Origin: Apostichopus japonicus
Lineage: Eukaryota > Echinodermata > Holothuroidea > Aspidochirotida > Stichopodidae
Length of the DNA: 64,000 nt
Direction: 5' to 3'
Assembly (NCBI RefSeq): GCF_037975245.1
Contig: NC_092562.1
Span: 19,438,054 to 19,502,053, forward strand
Shown: one piece after another, positions 13,601 to 25,600 of the stretch
Position numbering within the stretch: the stretch's first letter is position 1
Layout: every line of letters begins with the position of its first letter
The notes under the pieces: generated by a model
Told to the model about the DNA's origin: nothing
Database searches by the model: none
The model's input: the letters and a program-made list of their open reading frames with translations, nothing else
Position numbers and translations under genes: made by a program

Positions 13601-16600
13601 CTCAAATGGGCACAGACTGGCTCAAGGGGTCAAAACGTTATCCCAAATGGTGGAAAATTGGCCAATTTCTCAAAACTATTTCACAATGTATAAACTATGT
13701 TGTGTAACTCTCAACAATTATTAAAGGGATTGGTAGCTCAAATTGGTAAAATGTGTCTATAGATATTTCACAAAGGCAGACTGTTCCTTCTGGATATTGA
13801 AACATTTTTGGTTTAAAGTTCTATACTGTAAAATCCTTACCAGTGAATGACATGGTTGATGCCCCAAAGCAATTGTTACAAACCTTTTCTGGTTCTCACC
13901 TACATTAGTCAGATAGTTATTTTGAGTTTTGAGTAAATTTATATGGCTAGGAATCCCAGAGCTAACTGGCTTGCTGTTTATTTTATTTTTTTCAATTTCA
14001 AAACTGTTAACCATTTCTTCATTATCTCAAAATAAAACTCCAACTTTTGACAATTTAAAAACTTTTCACTAGTTGAAAACTTTTTTTCATGCGATTGTAA
14101 GTGTTAGCTAGTAACAAAAATGTAGCCAGAATATACTCACAAAAGCTGCTGTATAGGCAAAATCTTCTTTCAGTGTAAATATGTGACACCAACTCTAAAT
14201 GGATGATATTTCACCACACAGTACTCAATAATCACATCGAATGAAACGTTTAATCTGCGAGTTGCAGCCGCTGGTCCTTCGTGCATCAGAGGATGCTATT
14301 TAGGTTAATCCCATCTGACCTCAAATAACTTCTCTTAATGTGATTATACCATTTACCAGAAGATGGAGAAGACAAATATCAGGTGTCTATTTCGATTGTG
14401 CCAATTTTATGGAGTTTAAAAAAATATAAAAAACCATGATAATCTGTACACCCCACATTGTCTGTTTTGCAAAGAGTATAAAATCTGATTAAGTTTCATA
14501 GTGTCTGTTTTCAAGAAAGCATCGCTTGTCTGTATCGTTTCTCGTTAGGACGCAGCGTCAATGTGAAGGCTTGGGTCTTTTTTTGATGCTGGGATCATAT
14601 TTCTAAGCTGCCAGAGTTTATCGTACATGAAATCCAAACACATAAATGTAAATTGACAGTGTAAGCTGTGTCAGTGAACTCAGGTAAACCGATTTTACTC
14701 TGGGTACCGAAAGCCATCAGCGTGCATCTCTGACAGCAGCAGTTGTCCCAGGGTATTGTGTCTAAGTTTGGTGCATAAAAACCAAAGTAATAAAAAAACA
14801 CGAGGAAAAACCTGTACGACGGAAATAAGAGAGAGCCCTGAAACTGATCCGAAAATTGTCAAAATTATTGGTGTCGCTTTGAACAATTTTTACGGAGGTC
14901 AATGGCTCGGGCTTGTGAATGCGACCAAGATCTGTATTCTCAACTGGGAGAATCAGCTAGCTTTACAAGTGAAGTAGAAACTTTGAGATGCAGGATGAGA
15001 ATAATGTGCTATCGATGATTTTGTGGAATCAATTTGGGCCAAGATAGGTTATAAGGTAGTCATTAGATGCTTTTCTGAAGGGTGGATAATCTCTATCTGG
15101 TACTTAAAAATTAATATCACTTCCTAATGGCTCCGATTGTCAGTCGATTTAGTTCACTGGAAGGGTGTTATCGAGGTCGTCAGGTGATGTGTTGGTTTTA
15201 ACAGATTATCACAGACTATGTCAGATTAGAGATGTTGAGTCCAGCTATTGTCTTTCTCATGTTTATTCATATTCTTAGGCATGTCATTTTATTGAATACA
15301 TAATCAGCCACAGAGCTGTTCAATTGGCCAGTTGGGAACTGTTTTTTTATACTATGAACAATAAATATTTAAACGGGTCACTCTCATTTCATGCTTCAGT
15401 ACAAACAGCTGGAAACATTTCACACACATAAACAGGACATGCTTACAGCTCGTGCTGTCAGTACAAGTGCTTTGAAAGCATGATATGAGAGCTCACATTG
15501 TGAAAGGGAAAAAAAGGGGAAAATGGAAGGATCTCCCAACTATGTGTGAGTTCAATTAAATCAATTTTTTTTTGTCAACTTGAACGAGCTACAACTCACA
15601 ATTCAAATTTCTTTTCCGTTGGGAATGCAGGTCAGCGGAGAGGAAGACTGCCCTTTGGAAGCTGGGTGACATTACAGAGGCCACGGGGACCGGGTCACTC
15701 AGAGCCAAGTTTGAGTTGCAGGAAGGGCCGAGCCGGCCAGCCACATTAGCAGTCAAGTTCTCAAGCGAGGGGACAACTCTCTCAGGACTGGACATTGATC
15801 TGATCAATCCGTCCTACAGGTTATCTCTGGTTAAGAAGAGATTTGTAACAGGTAAGAGAAATGATAGATTTTCCTATCGAATAATTTTTTGATCCTCCAG
15901 AAGGACAACCAAAAGTGCGATCACCATTAAATCACCCTTTGAGGCAATATCGATATCGTTTAGCGATGCTGAACAGCACTAAAATCGTGTAACGATGTTT
16001 GTTTATAAGCTTGAAAGTTTTATTCCAACAACAAAAAGTAACTGAAATTTTCCAATTTGACATTTGATTAATTCTAACATGAAAAAGTGTCTATATGATG
16101 AAGTAGTGAAAGGGAGGGTTTGATCAACTTCCATCTTATCAGTGTTTCATGGTACATTTTGGGTAAAATTTGCCAAACCAAATGTATAACCCTGCTGTAA
16201 GTATAGGAATATAGTCTGTCTATAGAAAACAATCATAGGGACCATGGTTTAATATGTAATAAATTTTTATGTCTTATAGAATAATAGCCAAAATTTTGGT
16301 TACCATTAAGACTGCATATTGGTATGGTCCATCCATTAAATATGGTTTGCACAGGTCATGGTTTCACATGCAATATTGTGTTTAGATATCTTATAGAATG
16401 ATAACCAAATATTGGTTACCATTAAGACTGGTTATTTATACAGGGTCTATCTATTGAATATGTTGAGCACATGCCATGGTTTCATATGTTACAAAGTGTA
16501 TATCTTATAGAATGATAACCAAACATTGGTTACCATTGAGGCTGCATATTGGTATGGTCCATCCATTGAAAATGGTGTGCACAGACCACGGTTTCATATG

Positions 16601-19600
16601 TTATTATGTGTATATCTTAAAGACGGGGTCCATCCATTGAATATCGTTTCAATCTTGTCAGATTCAACTTAAGGAAGGTTCTAAAGGAAGATTCTAAAAG
16701 TTGAATGTTTTCTTAAACCACATTTATAATTTTTTGTTAAGCCTAGTTACATGTCTAAGTCAAATGTATTATGTGGAGAACTGTTCACAACAATGCGGCA
16801 CACATCCTTTTGTCCCCGTACCGCAATGAAGACTTCCAGTTCGACAGTGATAAGGACTGACAAATCAAGTAGAGGAATCTCTCTTGACCTAAGCTACCTT
16901 CCTTTGCCCCTGATCCACCCAGACCAAAGTGCAAGCGGATCACATCCATTAGTTTCGAAGGTCTCGTGGATGTTGCATCAAAGTCCACGTGAAGACCGTT
17001 TGTGACAGAAAACCTCCGTCCTTGCGCCGGCCCCGAATTTGGCACGATAAAATTTCCATCGAAAATGTCTTCAAAGGGGTTACATTTCTTTTTCCATTTT
17101 GACTTGAGAGATTGCTCCAGACGCAGACGAGGTTCATGTTACACAAACAAATTTCTAAACTTTCTTGTTGAAAGGAGTCCTTTGGGGGGTTCACAAGAAA
17201 AATTGAGGTGAAAAGATTAGCCATCTGCGACCATTTGTCTGTTGCTACCTGATTTGGGAGCAATATTGATTTCCTTGGGAGCCAAAGTCACTTTCAGTTC
17301 AAGGTATTCTGCAAACATTGAATGTTACGCTATTAAAGAGACATGGAGATACTGAATTTATCAGCATGTTCAAAGGTGAAAAGTCTCTTGTTGAAACCCT
17401 TTTTTCACAAATCTGTCATTTTCGATTTTTTTTTTATTAGTATTCTTATACTTAATTTCATCCATGTCTTTACAAGTTCTCTAAGTTGTGAATTTGATTC
17501 CATCTTCTAAATGGTTCAGTCTTGCTACATTGTGCATAAAGATAATTACATCATAAGTTCCAGTAAATGGGTGTCACTTTTGTCGAGAGGACTCTGTTTT
17601 TAAATGCAAAAAAACTTCAAGTGTTGCTTTGTATTTCTTGCTAATATTAGAAAATAAATAACAAATAACTGTCTAGCATTACTTGGAAGAAAAGTGCAAA
17701 TTGCTCTCTATCTCTCTGTAGTTTGATGAGCCAAGCAAGGATACCTGTTTTCTGTGACCAAGGTTACGTATGAAGACCAGCATGGTCCCCCCCACCCAAC
17801 CCCCACCCTGAACGCACCTTTGAGAGTAGCGTGAAATAATGCATATGTATGTGCATTCATTTTGAGATCAAGAGGAATAAAAGAGGAAAATCAATTCTAT
17901 TTGCCCTCAAGGAGAGGTAACTTTTGAAGAATATTTCCTCAAAATTAAAGGTGCATGGAATGTGCAATTGCCTAGTCTACCATGAAGTGTTCACAATACG
18001 AACAGATTTGTTTGCGAGGGCCGTTGTTTGTGTATAAATTAAATTAGATTTTTTTTTTTTTCGTTACGAGCACATCTGCCGTTAGCTTACACGTATGTGT
18101 GCTTTAGTTGAACCAATAAAGTCTACCATTAAAGTGTCTACCAATATGTTCACAATATGAACAAATTTGTTTTGCGAGGGCCGTTATTTGCGTATAAATG
18201 AAATTCGATTTTTTTTATTCCGTTTTGAGCACATCTGCCGTTAGCTTACATGTATGTGTGCTTTCTGTTGAACAAGTAGGTCAGTCTCCTTCAAGGGACT
18301 ATAACTGATAAGGTGGTTATGCACTTCAGGGCATACAAGTTATCCTGTATGTTATTAAATAAAGGCCATCAACAGGTTTCTTTTATTTTTTTGTGTAAGA
18401 TAAGAGTGTGTCTGGTATTTGTCTGTCAGTTGTTTGCTGTGAGGGCATTTTCTTTCCATAACTAGAAATATTTGAAGAAATACTAATCCTCACCTGTGAC
18501 CTCTTTCTGCAGTAAGATTCTTTACAAAGATGAGGAATTCCCAAAGGGGTGTGCTTGTTGTTTTCCTCAGGTGAACATGGGGGGCGGGGGGGGGGCTGTG
18601 AAGGGCTCTTTGTTCAGTCTAGATCGTGGAGAGAAAAATATCCTCAAAAAAACATTTTTAGATTAACAAATCAACTTGAAAGCATATCAGCCATCATTTT
18701 TTATGTGTTTAATCATGTTATGGGACACTATTACTATAAGACCATTCCATCTAATCCCACCATAGGGATGGGGGGGAGGGGGGTGATGGATTTGGAAGGT
18801 TGGGGCATTATTGCTCCCCTTTGCTTGCTACATGATCAATCAACTACCTCAGGTTTACCCAAAACAATATTTGACAGTTTGGAAATGTCTGCCTGAGGAA
18901 TAACAGCAATTTTTTATTGTTTATTAAGGTATGGATTTATTCCAACAGAATTTTTGGAGAAACAAAAATGGAAGGTAATGACCTCAAGACAGTTTATTGT
19001 CCATCAACCTTAAACCCATTGTTGACATAATTACATGATCACCAATTGGCAGAATAAAAATCTACAAACCAAAACAACATATGTAAGAAAATGTCCAACA
19101 TTCCACTCATAAGTCAAGCAGAATTTTTACCGTTTGCAACCTTTTTAACACTAAACATCGTTTTTTTTCTCTGAAGAAAAAGATCTGTTGTCTGTCTCCC
19201 CTATATCGCAAATTCTCGAAGAAGAAGAAAAAAAATCCGAAAAGAAAAAGTGTCATGTAATATTATACCCTGGTTTACACTCAGGAGTTAATAGACAGAG
19301 AGATCTATTGGGCAATTTTATAACAGCTGCTCTAATTGCCCAAGTATTCTTTCTTCATATCTTACTCCACATATCGAATAGAACAACTCTACCATTGGCA
19401 TTGACCTCCTTCCTTCGCCCGTTGGGTTTTGAAATAAAAAGGGCAGGGATTTTACCGTTATCATTCTGAAACTGAATTTATTCAAAGCACTGTTTCAAGT
19501 GTGTCATTAATTCCCATGTAGAATTTCTTCTAATCACATTATTTAGAATTACATGAACATTTTGAGGCCCCCTTTTTCCTTTTTTTTGGTTTTCCCATTT

Positions 19601-22600
19601 GACAGTTTTTTTTTTTTTTCTTTTCTCTAATGTCCCTTGAAGATGTCCTTGAGGAATGCTTACATAAGCATGCTTTCTATGCACCTCTTTGATTCAGCTA
19701 GAATGGGGGAAAAAGAGAAAAAATCTTCCGTTTTCGCTGCCTCTATATAGATTTTTTTGTTTATATAAGAGAACCCTTTCTAGATTCTATTTATTTGGAA
19801 CCTTGGAGCCAGCTTCTTGTCTAGTAAATGTAAGACACAGGTATCTGTGTTGACTTTGCAATTTTCAGAAAGTCATCAATTCAGGTTGTATTTCTGCCAG
19901 AGAGATCTGATTTGATTTGCTTGATTTTCTGACTAGTTACATTTTCAAGCACGAAAGGGAAAAATTTATGTTTTTTTTTTGCTCGCTTCAGATCTACAGT
20001 AATTCAAACAAGCAGAAAAATATTGTTTCCTTTGATCTGTACGTTTCTCATCTCAAGAACAGTCTTGAAGAGGAAATATATTTCCTTTGCTCATAGTTTA
20101 TGCTTTCAACTTTAATTTGCTCATTCTTTCTGAAAGGGCTAAATAGTGTACAAAGAAAAGTACCCCACCATAATAATGGCAATTGTAGGGTGCTTGTTTA
20201 TCCCTAAAATCGATTATTTAGGCAGTCAGGGTAGGAATTGGTTTGTGCATAGTTTAAGTTATACTAGGATATATGGAGTGACATCAGATGTGAACAGATA
20301 AATCTCTGTACATTTACCAAAACAGGCATGTTTTGCAGTAGATGAGCAATTTCTTCACATTTTTTTCTCTCTCTCTCTCAGATAAATCTTTGAGAAATGT
20401 TTATTTTCACAAGCAAGTCAGCAATCAAAGACTGACTGGGAGAACCACAGATAATTGGCCATGAAGATTTTAAATAAATTTAATTACTTTCAAATAGAGA
20501 TTTCAATTGGTGCTCATCAAGAGATTTTGTAGTCATTGGGTCTACAAATTAACAGTTAAGTTGCCTTCATACAACCTCAAACTGTTGACAGAGCTTGTCA
20601 TATTTTTAAAATTTGAAAGTAGACTTTGTTTTTAGGATAAAGTTTGTTGCTTTGTAGTAACTGTGACTCTCTATTATGTAGTCAATTCTAAGACAAATTG
20701 TCATAGACAGTATTAATGTTAGGGGGAGGGGAGGTTTTACATCAAGCATAACATACAGCTGCTGTATCTTAAGTGACAATAATACTTCTGTGAGGCATCT
20801 TCTGCAATCATCCCAAGCAAGGTAGTAATTTCAAAGGATAATGCATATGACTCTAAATAGCGATTTACAGAGGCTTACGGTCGTACCTTCCATGTTAATA
20901 CAGTACACCTTTTTGAAACACTCAACTTTGCTGTTATTACAACCTTAAAGCAATCTTTTGTGTTTCATCATAATTCTTACCAAATCCACCAAAATAAGAT
21001 TGTAATTATTCAAACTCTTACAAACAACCCCAATTTTTTGCTGTGTTTAATGAAGTTAAGGCTTAATGAAAAAGTCAGTTGCTCAGACACCTTTTCATGT
21101 TGGTATTAGTCACCTGTAAATTATCAGATTGGTAAACTTTCATTTTGTTTGTCTACTTGATATTTGAAACGATACCAGACAGACCTAGTCATACTAAAGG
21201 ACGAGAGTTTGGCGTCAAGCAGCATCGCAAAATATCTTCAAAAGTCAACTCCAAGAGACCATTCATTCATTTATTTGTTTCTTCACAATATAAATACAGA
21301 GAAGTTAACTAAGTGACAAAACATATCAACAACAGGGAAAATTGTGAAAGGAAGCACTCCAAAAAACCCAGAGGGCTTGTCTAGTAGAGCGCTCCCATAA
21401 GTAAATAGAGAGAACAATACAAGAAAACAGTAACACTTATACCCACCCGCACACCAATCCAATACGTATAACCCACCCATCCCACCCCCACCATCCACAA
21501 TACATAAATATACACATATGCATACATACACAATTGAATACAAATACACACACGCATATAGTATATACACACATACACCCATGTTAATATAAACATGTAT
21601 GCTTACTTACACAAACACAATCATGTATATACATAGGGGGAAGAAAGATTAAAATAACAATGAGATAAGTTTAGCAGAGAAATCATCCCAAGTAGTAATT
21701 TATCCGGTATTGCATGGCAAAATGCTATGCCAAATGTATAGCAGTTTTGTACACAGGGACGAAAGTATTTAATACGAGCATATTTCAGAGCTTTCAAAAG
21801 CTACCACACAAAATTAGATCACTTAGTTATTCAGTGCCAAAGTCACCTATTATAACACATAGTTAAAGTAGCATACAATAGTACAGGTAAATTCTACTTT
21901 AGAGTTTTAGATAAACATTAACAAGCACTTCCTGTGACTTTTAAGTCTGTGTATATCTAACAGGGAACGAGAGGATACACGTCTCATCTTCAATATTGTT
22001 TTTACGCCCACACCTTTGAAACCAGCTTATACGTGTTTTACAAAATTCCCTCTTTGACATAAGAAAAAAATATAGAGGGTTTGAAAGTGACAATTTTGTT
22101 CAAATATTTGACAGATGTTGGCAGTGAACATGCCAGAGAGAGAATCGCCGGAGACATAAAATGTCAGACACTTGTGAAATTTGTAGAATATGAGCTTTCC
22201 TTTAGGATAATAAAGTAGTATAAGTTGAAAACAGACATTTGTGGAGTATCATGTGAACACCTCTTGTTGTTACTCTTTGGTTTATATGCTTCTCTCTCTG
22301 TGTTTGATGGTAAAAATGAATATTTTTATGTTCGGGTATCCAGACAAATTGTTTTGATAACAATTTTGTGACACAGACTACTTTATCTTGTTCAAGTCAA
22401 ACCACCTGTCCCTTGGGCAACCTATTCCAGATAGATTTGACTGTCGGAAAACAATATTTAGTCATCTCAAGAAGCAAGAAAGAAAGAAATAATAAAATGT
22501 AAAAAAATTACCAAAACCACTTCTTAAATGTTTCTACAGATGATAAATCTAAAAATGTTGCGAATTGAAATTAAAAGGGTTATTACTATGCAGATGGTAT

Positions 22601-25600
22601 CCATCACCAGTTAGACCTGATTAGAAATTTTTAGAATATATGAAATGCCAAGCTGACAGCACAACGAAAGGCTACCCCCAATTTTCTTATTAAAAACAGT
22701 GCCCCCAAAGAAATTGTAACGGAACTTATTTTATATGTGTGAAATTGTCAATCATAATTTAAATATTTTGTATCTAGTTTCTGATCAGTTTATGAAGGCT
22801 ATTACAAGAACAGATGCAATAGTAAAGCACAACAGTACATTACCAAAGAGCACCTTTTTTTTTCTTCTTATTTTCATTCCTTTTTTAATGTGGAAACAAT
22901 GGAATGCATTATTTTATGTACATTTATGACAAAATTGGTAAACTTAGAATATTAAAAAAAGAAAAATACACCTCCCCACCCCCTTCCCTCAACCATGGTT
23001 GTGTACATTATAACTGAACCTCAGTGCGGTTTTTGTACATTAAATAGAACATCTTAACCTCAGTGCGGTGTTTGTACATTAAATAAAACATCTTGAGAGA
23101 TTTTCATGGCAAACGCAGGCAGATAATGCATACATTCTGCGGAGATATTAGGGCATGGCTCTGAACTTGCGATTGCAAAGAATATTGAGCTGTTGGGGAA
23201 CTGTCTCTTGTTATCATCAACTCACACCATGGAGGGAGATGACGTATGCATTGTTCACATCTGACTTTTATGACTCATTCATGTTTCTTCGGACTTCATT
23301 AATGTCATCTTGTTCATATGTTAATGACCTGTGTTTCTCTAGTCGTTAACGACGCAGCGGTTGCTGGAGTACTCTATTGTTTAGAATCAGGGGAGATTCT
23401 TTTCAGCTTTCCAGATTTCATCGGTAGATTGCAAATTAAAGAAAGAACCGACTTTAACATATTTGGTGATCCTGTCATTTGTGGAGGCAACTGCAGCAAC
23501 TTGTTGTTTATAAACTAATGAGTTAAATATATGTGAGTGTTGTTACTAGTGTAGGCACTTTACCCTCTAAATAGTTAATAGATAATGTTGAATGCAGATG
23601 TTTATGGTGAAAACATTGAGGCAAAGCCAATGAATGGGTGTACTTTTTTGCCCTTAAATCAGTTTAAATTTTGTTAAAGAAACGTGTCAGAGGTCATACT
23701 TAGGTGATACAGCCATTAAAATAAAGTGTGGTGGATGTTGCGTTGTGTGAATTTTTGATTTGTCGTGTCCAAAAATTTCAAATTTTTGACACTATTAATT
23801 TTGCAGGATCTGTTAACATTCTGCATGGGCTTCTGATGTACTTTACAGTATTTTGATTTGTAAAATACAAAATCAGGAATAAAAGCTGAACCAGGGAAAT
23901 AACCAGTCAATCCACTCTCCACCTGTAACTCTTCCCAAACACCTTACACTATTTTTCCGACTTCCACTGAGATGGATAGTGACGAATCTAAAGTTACGAG
24001 GATGTTACGTACCTAATGAGAAAAGGAGAACTATATTTAAAAAAATTACACCTAGGCTAGTAGAAATCAAGTTAATTGTAGGTCATTTTAATAACTTATT
24101 CAATACATTTTCCCCATTTCCAAGTTTATACTGTTAGTTTTATATTTGCTTCATGCAGCACTCTGTGGTATCACAGGTAATATAGGAAGCCACATGCAAG
24201 GCTCTCATATAGAATTCTCTTTGGGAAAATTCAAACAACTATTTTCATATTTTTACACGGATACAGCTCATACATTGATCATTCGTCATGATATGAAAAA
24301 AAAAAAGAGAAAAAAAGTATCAAATACTGCAAAGAGATGAATCTACTTGCGATTCGGCATGCTGAGCTTTCAGGGACACTGGCATTCCTGTTTATCAGAT
24401 GTGTACGGTACCTTAAAAGCCCTGAAAGCAAGAATCACAGCTTGGCAAGAGTTTGCATTAGTAATAGTAGTATTGACAGGCCTTCAGAAACTTACTGAAC
24501 TAAATGGTAATGGGGAAAAAAGATACTTTTTTTGTCAGTAGACAATAAGAACATAAACCAACATAAAAAACATAATAAACATAATAAAAGAAACTTAACA
24601 TAACAGAACACATAATATAACATAACAAACAAACACATAGTCTGGTAACAGTAGTCAGTACTATAGTATTACAAAACATGTCACACACAGTGTGTGTTAT
24701 ATGCTTCTAATATATATAGAAGTGTATATTATTATTAATAAAGTATACATAATCTAAGATATGTGTTGCATGTATACATACTTCTAAGACATGTGTACAC
24801 ATTGTTGTTACAAAACACATCATCTGCAATATGTATTATGTATACGTGTGCAGGTGTTTAAATATAGAAGTGTTGGTCATATTAGACATGTAACCCGCAG
24901 TATGGTTCTTATATAGAAGTATATGTACATGTATTGTTATAATTATCAATACAGGATACATCTGCAGTATGTGTTACATGTATTGAATTTTAATAGATGA
25001 AGTGTTAGCCATACCAAACATGTCACCTGCTGTTTGTATTATGTGCTAATAAATAGTATATATTATTAGTGATCCTGAATACATCAGCTACAGTTTATGT
25101 TACATGTAATTCAAAAGTATGAAAGCGTGTGTTATTAAACACAAAACACATTTCCTACTGAATATGTATCTTTGCTTCTATCTATATAGATGTGTATAAC
25201 TATTTTCCATTTTCTCTTGCAAGGTCATGCACTTTTAAAAAATGAGCCAGTGCTTCCTACCAATTTATCTTTGTCTTATGTCAGGTATCTGTGCATGAAA
25301 ACTTGACTTGCAAAGCTTGGTTTCTTATTTGAAAGAAAGTTTAACTTTCACTAGTCATGCAGACCTAGAAACCGCTTTGATGTGACTGCAGGGAAAGTGC
25401 AGATTATCGTAACCATAAGAAAGTACAACGAAGGATAGAAATCCACCCCTCCCCCCCCCCCTCACCAAATAGCCATAAATATCTGAAAATAAATTATTGA
25501 TGGCCATTAAAAATGCATCATGATCATATCAATATATTTTTTAAATAATATTTTTCCTTTTCTATTTTAACATTAACCAGCATTTGGTAAACTCATATTC

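Noticed and set aside
16200-16650. CRISPR-like array
   Set aside because: Units are diverged over their whole length, with no constant-repeat/variable-spacer pattern. It is a eukaryotic tandem repeat.
19188-19469. 93-codon + frame in the last intron
   Set aside because: Low-complexity Lys/Glu start and no recognisable content.
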